Source: JBEEFP01 sp041166085 (GTDB lineage: Bacteria > Actinomycetota > Acidimicrobiia > Acidimicrobiales > JAFATL01). From it: a stretch of 64,000 nucleotides of DNA. The notes under the pieces are model-generated. The model was not told where the DNA came from and made no database searches. It saw only the letters and a list, made by a program, of their open reading frames with translations. How positions within the stretch are numbered: the first letter of the stretch is position 1; the number at the start of each line of letters is the position of its first letter. The translations under genes were made by a program, and so were the position numbers. Below, piece after piece: positions 50,239-59,337 of the stretch. The DNA lies in NCBI GenBank assembly GCA_041166085.1, contig JBEEFP010000031.1:62001-126000 (forward strand), written 5' to 3'.

Positions 50239-51196
50239 CGTTCCGCGTGTTCGAGCGTGCCCGTGGCGGGCACTCTGGCTCCACAGAATGACGACGCCGT
50301 AGCTCGCGGACCAATTTCAGCACCCACTCGGGCCGGTTCTTGATCTGATGCCGCTTGATTCGCAGCAGAACGAGACCGGCGGCTGCGAGCTCAGCGTCCC
50401 GCTCGGCGTCTGCTTCGGATTCGAGTTGCTGCTGGTGATACGTGCGGCCGTCGATCTCGTAGACGAGGGGAGTACCACGATCGCGATAGTCGACGCGGCC
50501 GATCCATTTCTCGCCCCCGACGTCGACCTGGCGATCAGGAATCGGCTCGCCGGCTGCCTCGAGGAGCGCCTCGAACTCGTCCTCGAGTTCGCTCGCGGTG
50601 GCGGGCTTGCCTGGTCCCAGCTTGGCGAGGACACGGCGCATGGGCCGGATGCCCGAACGACCACGAAGGGCCATCTCCTGGAGCATCTCGTCGAGCTGCT
50701 CGTAGGTCACGAGTCGCATGACCATCGCGTTGTTCACGGCACGATTGAGACGCTCGAACGAGACCACGGCTGCGAGGTCGAACAAGGTCCTGGCGGTCGT
50801 CGTCACGGGAATGCCGTCGATGATTCGCACGTGCCAGGGCGGCAGCCAACGGGTTCTGTGCACGACGGCCAGCGTCGAGGTCGAGTACGCCGTGACGAGT
50901 CGCAGCACCTCGATGCGGTTCTCGGCGAATCCCGGCAGCCGGTCCATCGCCGCTGCCGTGCGATGCGACGCCACCCCTCCGGGCCCGGCGAGGCAGGCGG
51001 CAGAGACGCCTTGCCTCCATGTGCGGTGGGCGGCCGGCATGCGGATGACGTCCTCGCCAAGGTCGTGCCATCGGCGGTTCTCCGTCCGCCGCCGAACTTG
51101 CTTCGGTGTCGCCCCTGCCGCAAGGACTTGGCGTCGAGCAACGACCCCGTGCTGGGGGCTTGCGAGTTCGCTCACGATGCGGTCGATGTCGTCCAT
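50207..51196 (-). CDS. AbiEi-domain / DUF559 nuclease-fold protein
   Basis: 329 residues. The N-terminal winged-helix AbiEi_4-like antitoxin domain (about 1-60, VSELASPQHGVVARRQVLAAGATPKQVRRRTENRRWHDL) is followed by a middle region with PPWHVRIIDGIPVTTTARTLFDLAA. The C-terminal DUF559/Vsr-like PD-(D/E)xK domain contains IGRVDYRDRGTPLVYEIDGRTYH and LRIKRHQIKNRPEWVLK. Such fusions are frequent in actinobacteria, often in many copies, and no toxin partner is adjacent. Codon use is somewhat less GC-rich than its neighbours. The coding region runs into the left inverted repeat and beyond, so its last ~28 residues are encoded by repeat and flank. Start ATG 51196. Confidence 0.8.
   Translation of the reverse strand: MDDIDRIVSELASPQHGVVARRQVLAAGATPKQVRRRTENRRWHDLGEDVIRMPAAHRTWRQGVSAACLAGPGGVASHRTAAAMDRLPGFAENRIEVLRLVTAYSTSTLAVVHRTRWLPPWHVRIIDGIPVTTTARTLFDLAAVVSFERLNRAVNNAMVMRLVTYEQLDEMLQEMALRGRSGIRPMRRVLAKLGPGKPATASELEDEFEALLEAAGEPIPDRQVDVGGEKWIGRVDYRDRGTPLVYEIDGRTYHQQQLESEADAERDAELAAAGLVLLRIKRHQIKNRPEWVLKLVRELRRRHSVEPECPPRARSNTRNAKPRRTTGRT
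50239..50290 (+). repeat. left inverted repeat arm
   Basis: Starts one base after the patatin stop (50238) and begins CGTTCCGCGTGTTCGAGCG. It contains the hairpin GTGCCCGTGGCGGGCAC with a 5-nt loop. Similarity extends loosely a few bases outward. Confidence 0.85.
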
Positions 51197-51240
51197 GTCC
51201 CTCAAGGATGCCGAGGGGGTGTGACAAGACCTGCGGCGCT

Positions 51241-51292
51241 CGTTCTGTGGAGCGAGCGTGCCCGTCAGGGGCACGCTCGAACACGCGGAACG
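51241..51292 (-). repeat. right inverted repeat arm
   Basis: Reverse complement of the left arm with five mismatches. Its internal hairpin is perfect: GAGCGTGCCC with GGGCACGCTC around a five-base loop. It lies between the AbiEi start (51196) and the DUF255 stop (51330). Confidence 0.85.
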
Positions 51293-51329
51293 CGAGGCCG
51301 AGCGCTGGGGCGGGCGGGCGGGGTGGCGA

Positions 51330-53303
<1,974 letters not shown>

Positions 53304-53326
53304 GGAGCGCCCATCGTCGCGCAGCG

Positions 53327-54931
53327 TCAGGCGGCGGCGGGCTGCGGTGGTGCCGGCCTCGGCGTGAAGAAGCGACCGACGAGCGGGAGCTCGGAGAACG
53401 ACTCGGCCCTGGCGATGGCCACGGCGGTGGACAGCACCTGCTCGGGGTCGGCAAAGACGGCGTACCTCGGCATCCACGCCGGGTCGTACTTGGCGTTGAA
53501 CCGCCACAGTGACTCGATCTGCAGATCGTCGGACAGCCGGTACAGCAGCCAGCGTTGGACCCGCTTCCACACCCCCCCGCCCCGCTCACCCGCCATCACA
53601 CCCCGGAGCGTGGCGAAGTTGAGTCCGAGACCGCCGCAGCCCGCTTCGCGCAGGTGCTGGATGGTGCGGACGACGACGAAGTCGACGAGGCCGTTCGGGT
53701 GCTCGCCCTTGTCGCGGCGCATGAGGTCCAGCGAGTAGCCGTTGACGTCGCTGGCGGGGACGAACTGACAGAACGCCACCGCCTGGTCGTCGCGGTCGAA
53801 GGCGACGGCCAGCAGCAGGCCTTCGTCGGCCGGGTCGAAGGCCCGGCCCAGCGTCATCGAGAAGCCTCGCTCCGCCTTGCCCCTTCGACTCTGGGTCATG
53901 ACTCTGTGCAGTTGCGTGCGCAGGCCTTCACCGATGCCGGCCGGGTCGTAGAACTGGACGCGGTAGCCGTTGCGGTCGATGCGGTTGACGGCTTGGCGTA
54001 GCCCCTTCATGTGTCCGCCGTCGAGGTGGAAGGCGTCGACGTCGACGATCCCCTCGTCGCCGACGTAGACCGCGCGCATGCCCGTCGAACGGTAGAGCGG
54101 CAGCCACTCCTCGCACGCGCCGAGGACGGCGACGTCCCAGCCGTGCGCGCTGGCGTAGTCGCGGTAGGCGGCCCACGCCGGACCCCGCTCGTCCTCAGGA
54201 CCGATGGGGTCGGGGGAGACGAGACACACGCCGCCGATGACCGCGTAGGCGACGACGGTGTCACCCCAGATGAAGTAGCGCTTGTCACCACGCAGCGCGA
54301 AGTACGAGAGCGTGTCCCCGCCGTGGCGACGCACGATGTCGACCGCGCGTGCGCGCTGCGCCCGACCTGCTGCGCGCTGGGCCGGACGACGGGGCCGGAA
54401 CAGCAGCCACGCCGCCGCCAGTCCGGCGATCGTGGCGGTGACGGTCACCGCGGCCAGGGTCACCGCGTTGGCCGGTCGGACGGCAACGACGAGCAACGCG
54501 CCGGCGCCGGCGAGCGCCAGCGCGGCGGCGCCCCAACGGGCCGACGCCTCGTCGGCGGCGACGGTGAAGCTCGCTCGTCGCCGGAGCAGGTACCCCGCCA
54601 CGCCGAGGGCCACGACGGCCTCCTCGACGTCGATGCCCTTGAGCAGGTGCAGCAGCGTCGAACCGAGCAGCAGCACGACGGCGAGGGCCCAGGCCGAGCG
54701 CTGACCCCGCCGCATCCCTCGGGCGAGGAAGACCAGCCCGATGCCGGCGGCCGTGACGAAGGCGGCGGCCGACTCGGAGACGGCCAGGGGGAAGAGGGAC
54801 AGCAGTTCGTGGAAGCGGCTCCACAGCGGGGGCGTGAGGGCGGAGACGACATTGAGGCTGCCCGCCATGGCGATCAGGGCCGCGGCGTTGCGGCGGATCT
54901 GCCGGTGCTGCCTGACCCCCTCTGTCGCCAT
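53327..54931 (-). CDS. DUF2156 phosphatidylglycerol lysyltransferase-like membrane protein
   Basis: A 534-residue protein with about six N-terminal transmembrane helices (to residue ~175) and a cytoplasmic DUF2156 (LPG synthase C) acyltransferase-fold domain. Motifs include GGDTLSYFALRGDKRYFIWGDTVVAYAVIGGVCLVSPDPIG and LDLMRRDKGEHPNGLVDFVVV. MprF-type enzymes transfer Lys from tRNA to lipid; the substrate here is not certain. ATG 54931 is six bases after TAGCGT (minus strand), fitting leaderless mRNA. It is followed by the DUF255 gene. Confidence 0.85.
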   Translation of the reverse strand: MATEGVRQHRQIRRNAAALIAMAGSLNVVSALTPPLWSRFHELLSLFPLAVSESAAAFVTAAGIGLVFLARGMRRGQRSAWALAVVLLLGSTLLHLLKGIDVEEAVVALGVAGYLLRRRASFTVAADEASARWGAAALALAGAGALLVVAVRPANAVTLAAVTVTATIAGLAAAWLLFRPRRPAQRAAGRAQRARAVDIVRRHGGDTLSYFALRGDKRYFIWGDTVVAYAVIGGVCLVSPDPIGPEDERGPAWAAYRDYASAHGWDVAVLGACEEWLPLYRSTGMRAVYVGDEGIVDVDAFHLDGGHMKGLRQAVNRIDRNGYRVQFYDPAGIGEGLRTQLHRVMTQSRRGKAERGFSMTLGRAFDPADEGLLLAVAFDRDDQAVAFCQFVPASDVNGYSLDLMRRDKGEHPNGLVDFVVVRTIQHLREAGCGGLGLNFATLRGVMAGERGGGVWKRVQRWLLYRLSDDLQIESLWRFNAKYDPAWMPRYAVFADPEQVLSTAVAIARAESFSELPLVGRFFTPRPAPPQPAAA

Positions 54932-55013
54932 ACGTCCACGCTAGGGCGGAATGGGTTTGCGCTCGGTTCGCGGCGCAGGCCGCGGCCGTGGTTCAGCCCC
55001 TACAGTCGCCGCC

Positions 55014-55769
55014 ATGGACCTCAGACTGGACGGGAAGGTCGCCCTCGTCACGGGCGCGTCGAAGGGCATCGGCAAGGCCATCGCCGCCGAGTTCGCGGCC
55101 TCGGGCGCCTCCGTCATGATCTCGTCGCGCAAGCCAGAGGCCCTCGAAGCCGCTGCGGCCGAGATGAAGGGCGAGGTGGCATGGACGGCCGCGAACGCTG
55201 GACGACCGGACGATGCGGAGGCCGCCATCGCCGCCACCATCGAGCGCTTCGGACGCTTGGACATCCTCGTCAACAACGCCGCCACCAACCCGTACATGGG
55301 CCCCGCCATCGACATCGACCTCGGCCGCTACGACAAGACCGTCGAGGTCAACCTCCGCGGCCCGCTCGTCTGGACCCAACACGCGTGGAACGCGTGGATG
55401 AAGGAGCACGGCGGCACGGTTCTCAACATCGCGTCGATCGGCGGTCTCACCTTCGGCGGTGGCATCGGCATCTACGACAACACCAAGGCCGCCCTCATCC
55501 ACCTCACCGGCCACCTGGCCCACGAGCTGGCGCCGAGTGTGCGCGTCAACGCCATCGCGCCAGGACTGGTGAAGACCGACTTCGCGCGAGCGCTCTGGGA
55601 GCCCGCCGAGGAGATCGTGGCCAAGCGCACGCCGCTGCACCGCCTCGGCGTGCCCGAGGACATCGCCGCCGGTGCCCTCTACCTCTGCTCGGACGCGGCG
55701 GCATGGGTCACTGGCCACACCCTGGTGATCGACGGCGGCGCGCTCCTGGGCGCCGCCGGCTTGGCCTGA
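55014..55769 (+). CDS. SDR-family oxidoreductase
   Basis: A 251-residue short-chain dehydrogenase/reductase. It has the NAD(P) loop ALVTGASKGIGKAIA, DILVNNAATNPY, the catalytic Ser in NIASIGGLTF and YDNTK (YxxxK), and the C-terminal YLCSDAAAWVTGHTLVIDGG. TACAGT lies seven bases before the ATG. Convergent with the LLM gene, stops 55769 and 55771. Substrate unknown; 3-oxoacyl or alcohol reduction are typical. Confidence 0.93.
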   Translation: MDLRLDGKVALVTGASKGIGKAIAAEFAASGASVMISSRKPEALEAAAAEMKGEVAWTAANAGRPDDAEAAIAATIERFGRLDILVNNAATNPYMGPAIDIDLGRYDKTVEVNLRGPLVWTQHAWNAWMKEHGGTVLNIASIGGLTFGGGIGIYDNTKAALIHLTGHLAHELAPSVRVNAIAPGLVKTDFARALWEPAEEIVAKRTPLHRLGVPEDIAAGALYLCSDAAAWVTGHTLVIDGGALLGAAGLA

Positions 55770-55770
55770 C

Positions 55771-57129
55771 TCATCCGGCGATGCCCGCCTCGGGGTCGCG
55801 TATACCGGCGGCCCGGTCGCGCTCGAAGTCCGAGAGGAACTTCTTGAACTGCTCGTTGCCACTCGCGTCGGCCATGCGCTTGGGGATGGCCGGGAACGAG
55901 TAGTCCGGCGATGGCAACGGGGGAGTGTCGTCGACCTTGCGGGCCATCGCCGCCTCGATGACGGGCGCCAGCTCCTTGTCCTTGGCCGGACGGTCGCGCT
56001 CCTCCCGTTCCATGAACTCGGGCAGCACCTCACGTCCGAACAGCTCGAGGCTCTCCATGATGTGCTCGTGGCGGTTCTTGCCGGCCTGGCTCACGAAGAT
56101 GATCTGGTCGACGCCCGCATCCTCGTAGCGCCGTAGGTACTCGCGGATCTGCTCGGGGGAGCCGACGGCGCCGCGCAGGCCGCTGACGCCGTCCTGGGCG
56201 ACCTTGGCACCGAGGCGCTCGGCCTCGATGGCGGCTGCCACCTCCGGGGAGTAGCCCACCTCGTCGCGTCGTTGTTGGTACTGCTGCCACACGTCGGTGA
56301 CGCCGGGCTGGTGCTCGCCGAAGATGTAGTAGTGCCCGAGGGAGTAGCCGAAGAAGTTGGCCCCTTCGAGGCCCCGGTCGATGGCCTCCTGCTCCGTCGG
56401 CGCGCACATGAAGGTGGTCACGCACGCCATGTTGGCGTTGACGGCCTTGCCCACCGGGACGGACTCGGTGGCGAGGGTCCGGTGGTAGTCGTCGATCCAC
56501 GAGCGCGCCTCTTCGGGATCGATGAAGGCGAACGTGAGCGCGCCAATGCCCTTCTGGGCCGCCAGGTGGATGGTGTCGCGGCGTGAGCACGCGACCCACA
56601 GCGGCGGATGCGGCTTCTGCACCGGCTTGGGAATGACGTTGCGGGGCGGCATCTGCACGTACTTGCCGTCGTGTCCGGTGAATGGCGTCTCGGTCATGCA
56701 ACGAATGGCGACCTCCAGGCCCTCGAGCCACATGTCGCGCTTGAAGAAAGGATCGATGCCGAACCCCGCCAGCTCCGCTTCCGATGAGGACTCGCCGGTG
56801 CCGAACTCGACGCGGCCGTTGCTCACCAGGTCGAGGGTCGAGATGCGCTCCGCCACCCGGGCCGGATGATTGAAGGCGGGAGGCGTCTGCACGATGCCGT
56901 GTCCGAGCCGGATGTTCTTGGTGCGCTGGGACGCGGCGGCGAGGAAGACCTCGGGCGCGGAGCTGTGCGAGTACTCCTCGAGGAAGTGGTGCTCGACCTC
57001 CCACACCACGTCGAATCCGAGCTTGTCGGCCAGCTCGACCTGCTCGAGCGCGTCCTGGATGAGCTGGCGCTCGTCGTCCTCCTCCCACGGACGCGGGAGT
57101 TGGTGCTCGTAGAAGATGCCGAACTTCAC
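55771..57129 (-). CDS. LLM-class F420/flavin-dependent oxidoreductase
   Basis: A 452-residue luciferase-like monooxygenase. MKFGIFYEHQLPRPWE, EHHFLEEYSHSSAPEVFLAAASQRT, RLGHGIVQTPPAFNHPARVAERIS and LVSNGRVEFGTGESSSEAE are classic for the family. A C-terminal extension of ~100 residues (charged, Pro-rich) is unusual. GTG 57129 follows the ferritin-like gene's stop directly (TAAGTG), so the two are coupled. The pair is probably controlled by the divergent TetR protein. Confidence 0.92.
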   Translation of the reverse strand: MKFGIFYEHQLPRPWEEDDERQLIQDALEQVELADKLGFDVVWEVEHHFLEEYSHSSAPEVFLAAASQRTKNIRLGHGIVQTPPAFNHPARVAERISTLDLVSNGRVEFGTGESSSEAELAGFGIDPFFKRDMWLEGLEVAIRCMTETPFTGHDGKYVQMPPRNVIPKPVQKPHPPLWVACSRRDTIHLAAQKGIGALTFAFIDPEEARSWIDDYHRTLATESVPVGKAVNANMACVTTFMCAPTEQEAIDRGLEGANFFGYSLGHYYIFGEHQPGVTDVWQQYQQRRDEVGYSPEVAAAIEAERLGAKVAQDGVSGLRGAVGSPEQIREYLRRYEDAGVDQIIFVSQAGKNRHEHIMESLELFGREVLPEFMEREERDRPAKDKELAPVIEAAMARKVDDTPPLPSPDYSFPAIPKRMADASGNEQFKKFLSDFERDRAAGIRDPEAGIAG

Positions 57130-58248
57130 TTAGTACGTCACCGCCTCGACGAAGGACCCATCGTCGGTCGGCCGGATCGAGCCCAGCGAGTGGAACTGCT
57201 CGAGCACGTCGTCGCGATCGGACCGCTTGGCGACGGCATGCTCGACCTCTCGCAATGTGAGCTTGAGATTCTGCTCACGCCGGATGCCGAGCGACTCGTC
57301 GACGGCTCGGTCCCAGATGGCGCCGATCATCCCTGCACCGATGAACTGCTTGCCCGACGTCCCGATCCAGGTGCGGTCGCGCATCTCCGACAATGTGGTC
57401 TTGAGGTACTCCACGTGGGGTGCCTCGTCCTGACGGATGTAGGACACGATCCGCGCCGCGTCACCCTCGCCGGCGGTGAGGTCGGCGTCGGACAGCACCT
57501 CCTCGGCCCACGCGAACACGTGGTAGGCGGAGATCTCGATCAGGAGCAGCCGCGCCATGCGCTCGACGAGGGACTCCAGCTCGAAGGGGATGTCGGCGGG
57601 AAGCAGCCGGTTGGCCATGGCCTCCTTGATCATCTTGGGGATGTCCATGGCGCCGCCCTTCTCGGCGAAACCCATGCGTTGCAGCATCAGCGCCGTCTCG
57701 TCGGCGGTGACCGGGTTCTCGAAGGCGACGTCGCGCGCTGCAAACCACATCTGCTTGTGACCGCCCTCGGCTTCGAACCCTGACTCGTCACGCGCGTGGG
57801 CCTCGTACAGGCCCTTGTCGAGGTGCCACATGGCCGTTCCGCGGACGTCTTCGTCGAAGCGCTGCTGCAGATCCGGGATGACGGAGTAGCGGATCATCGA
57901 ACCGAAGCCCTCGACGGTGCCGATGCGAGTGAGCGTCGAGATGATCGGCTCGCGCACCCCTTCGGACAGGAGGTACTTCGCCTGCGGCACGTTGGGATAG
58001 TTCTCGGGCCAGCGATCGAGGGGGATGTCGAGGAGCTCGGTGCCGAACTGCTCAGCACGCTGCGCCTTCCACCCGTCGATGGCGGGCCAGCGGTTGAGCG
58101 TCCGGGGCGACACATACGCACCGTCGGCGTCGAAGCCGCCGTGGCAGCGCACTCCGCCGGCGACGAGCGGCTCGCTGGTGGGATGGGAGGCGAGCAGCTC
58201 CTCCTCCGTCCACTCCGTCTGCAAGGAGGTGTTCTCGGATTGAGCCAT
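57130..58248 (-). CDS. putative diiron ferritin-like protein
   Basis: A 372-residue, mostly alpha-helical protein. Candidate diiron ligands are found in ARLLLIEISAYHVFAWAEE and IRQDEAPHVEYLKTTL (ExxH), with WHLDKGLYEAHARDE earlier. I could not name its exact family; a relation to ferritin-like oxygenases is inferred from the helical pattern and the DEAPH motif. ATG 58248 is the first methionine after the operator; it is the first gene of a two-gene unit with the LLM oxidoreductase, suggesting a joint oxidation step. Confidence 0.65.
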   Translation of the reverse strand: MAQSENTSLQTEWTEEELLASHPTSEPLVAGGVRCHGGFDADGAYVSPRTLNRWPAIDGWKAQRAEQFGTELLDIPLDRWPENYPNVPQAKYLLSEGVREPIISTLTRIGTVEGFGSMIRYSVIPDLQQRFDEDVRGTAMWHLDKGLYEAHARDESGFEAEGGHKQMWFAARDVAFENPVTADETALMLQRMGFAEKGGAMDIPKMIKEAMANRLLPADIPFELESLVERMARLLLIEISAYHVFAWAEEVLSDADLTAGEGDAARIVSYIRQDEAPHVEYLKTTLSEMRDRTWIGTSGKQFIGAGMIGAIWDRAVDESLGIRREQNLKLTLREVEHAVAKRSDRDDVLEQFHSLGSIRPTDDGSFVEAVTY

Positions 58249-58255
58249 ACTCGAA

Positions 58256-58279
58256 AGTGTAAACCGATGCGTATACACT
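58256..58279. promoter_or_regulatory. TetR-type operator AGTGTAAAC-N6-GTATACACT
   Basis: A 24-bp inverted repeat (8 of 9 positions symmetric) placed between the divergent ferritin-like gene and the TetR gene. Its right half contains TACACT, a -10 candidate (58274-58279), for the rightward transcript. It is probably bound by the TetR protein encoded next to it. Confidence 0.65.
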
Positions 58280-58287
58280 GGGCAACC

Positions 58288-58371
58288 ATGCCCACCCATC
58301 ACGTCGCCGGCAGCGGTCCGGCCGTGGTGCTGTACCTCGTCGCCCTCATGCGCCGCGACTTCGTCACGTGA
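58288..58371 (+). CDS. 27-codon leader ORF overlapping tetR
   Basis: ATG 58288 is eight bases after TACACT. The frame encodes MPTHHVAGSGPAVVLYLVAL plus seven more residues and ends with TGA overlapping the tetR GTG (GTGA). The start HHVAGSGPAVVL resembles the N-terminus of alpha/beta hydrolases, so it might be a decayed gene remnant as well as a leader peptide. Confidence 0.4.
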   Translation: MPTHHVAGSGPAVVLYLVALMRRDFVT

Positions 58372-58952
58372 GCAGCGAGGCGCGGGTGCTGCTGCCCCGA
58401 GCGGAGCGCCAGGAGACGATCCTGCGCGGTGCCGCGCGTGCCTTCGCCCAGTCGGGCTATGCGGCCACCTCCATGGAGGACGTGGCCGCAGCCTCAGGCA
58501 TCACCAAGCTGATCGTCTACCGCCACTTCGACTCGAAGGAAGAGCTCTACCGGGCCGTGCTGGAGCGGGTCTCCGATCGCCTGGCCGAGGAGTTCCTCAC
58601 CCGCATGTCACGGGCCGACCGGCGCGGCATCGGGGCCCGGTCGATGCTCGTCGTCGCCCGTGAGGACCCCGACGGATTCAGTCTCTTGTTCCGGCACGCG
58701 GCCCGAGAGCCCCAGTTCGCCGAGTACGCCCACACCCATCGCGAGCGGGCGCTGCTCGCGTCCCGGACCCTGTTGCAGCCGATCCTCGGTCACGACCGCA
58801 AGCTGCTGGCGTGGGGCGCGGAGACGGTGACCTCGTACATGGTCGAGTCGGTGCTGCACTGGCTCGAGCTCGGCGATCCCACACGCGACGACGAGATGGT
58901 CGAGCTCACCACGAGCGGGCTGCACGCCCTCGTGCAAGCCTGGCGACATTAA
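58368..58952 (+). CDS. TetR-family transcriptional regulator
   Basis: A 194-residue regulator. The N-terminal helix-turn-helix reads RQETILRGAARAFAQSGYAATSMEDVAAASGITKLIVYRHFDSKEELYRAVL, with the TetR recognition helix. The C-terminal ligand domain is helical. GTG 58368 overlaps the leader ORF stop; its own TAA overlaps the diacylglycerol kinase frame. By position it should control the divergent ferritin-like/LLM unit and itself. Confidence 0.92.
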   Translation: MSSEARVLLPRAERQETILRGAARAFAQSGYAATSMEDVAAASGITKLIVYRHFDSKEELYRAVLERVSDRLAEEFLTRMSRADRRGIGARSMLVVAREDPDGFSLLFRHAAREPQFAEYAHTHRERALLASRTLLQPILGHDRKLLAWGAETVTSYMVESVLHWLELGDPTRDDEMVELTTSGLHALVQAWRH

Positions 58953-59319
58953 GGACGCCGACCGCCCCCGACTCGCGTCGTTCCGCTACGCCGTACGCGG
59001 CGTGCGATGGATGGTGCGCCACGAACCCAACATGCGCTTCCACCTGGTGGCAGCGGTCGGTGTCCTGATAGGAGCGGCCGCCTTCCGGCTGCCACTGACG
59101 GAGTGGGCTGCACTCATCTTCGCCATCGTGCTCGTGCTCCTCGGCGAGATCCTCAACACGGCCATCGAAGCGGTGCTCGACATCGTGCAGCCGGATTGGC
59201 ACCAGCGCGTCGAGGTGGTCAAGGACCTCGCAGCGGGCGCGGTGCTGGTCGCCGCAGTGGGCGCGGCGGTGATCGCCGCCATCGTGTTCGTCCCCCGTTT
59301 CTGGGACCTGCTCTCCTAG
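58948..59319 (+). CDS. dagK: diacylglycerol/undecaprenol kinase (DagK), ATT or GTG start
   Basis: A small membrane kinase with three helices and the conserved segments SFRYAVRGVRWMVRHEPNMRFHL, LGEILNTAIEAVLDIVQ and VKDLAAGAVLVAAVGAAV. It would phosphorylate diacylglycerol or undecaprenol. The only canonical start, GTG 59002, removes SFRYAVRG, which is conserved in the family. The frame is open upstream to a TGA at 58828 and contains no ATG, GTG, CTG or TTG there; ATT 58948 overlaps the tetR stop TAA (ATTA) and gives 123 residues, so I prefer it. Confidence 0.8.
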   Translation: MKDADRPRLASFRYAVRGVRWMVRHEPNMRFHLVAAVGVLIGAAAFRLPLTEWAALIFAIVLVLLGEILNTAIEAVLDIVQPDWHQRVEVVKDLAAGAVLVAAVGAAVIAAIVFVPRFWDLLS

Positions 59320-59325
59320 CTCCTC

Positions 59326-59331
59326 TAGGGT
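59326..59331 (+). promoter_or_regulatory. TAGGGT, -10 of bioB
   Basis: TAGGGT is six bases before the bioB GTG at 59338, consistent with leaderless transcription starting at or near the start codon. Confidence 0.5.
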
Positions 59332-59337
59332 CTCGCC

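Larger units (their letters stand above)
50239..51292. mobile_element. putative element: AbiEi/DUF559 gene between 52-bp inverted repeats
   Basis: 50239-50290 and the reverse complement of 51241-51292 match at 47 of 52 positions; the outermost 24 bases are identical. Each arm contains a GTGCCC/GGGCAC hairpin. The repeats bracket exactly the AbiEi/DUF559 gene and its promoter. No target-site duplication was found. It may be a transposable or casposon-like cassette, or the arms may be conserved terminators. Confidence 0.6.

Noticed and set aside
50207..51196. AbiEi/DUF559 gene as half of a classical AbiE toxin-antitoxin pair
   Set aside because: No AbiEii nucleotidyltransferase is adjacent; the neighbours are a patatin and a DUF255 gene.
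58256..58279. The operator as a KstR/KstR2-type site
   Set aside because: Its AGTGTA/TACACT arms do not resemble the AACNNG- or GCAAG-type repeats of those regulators.
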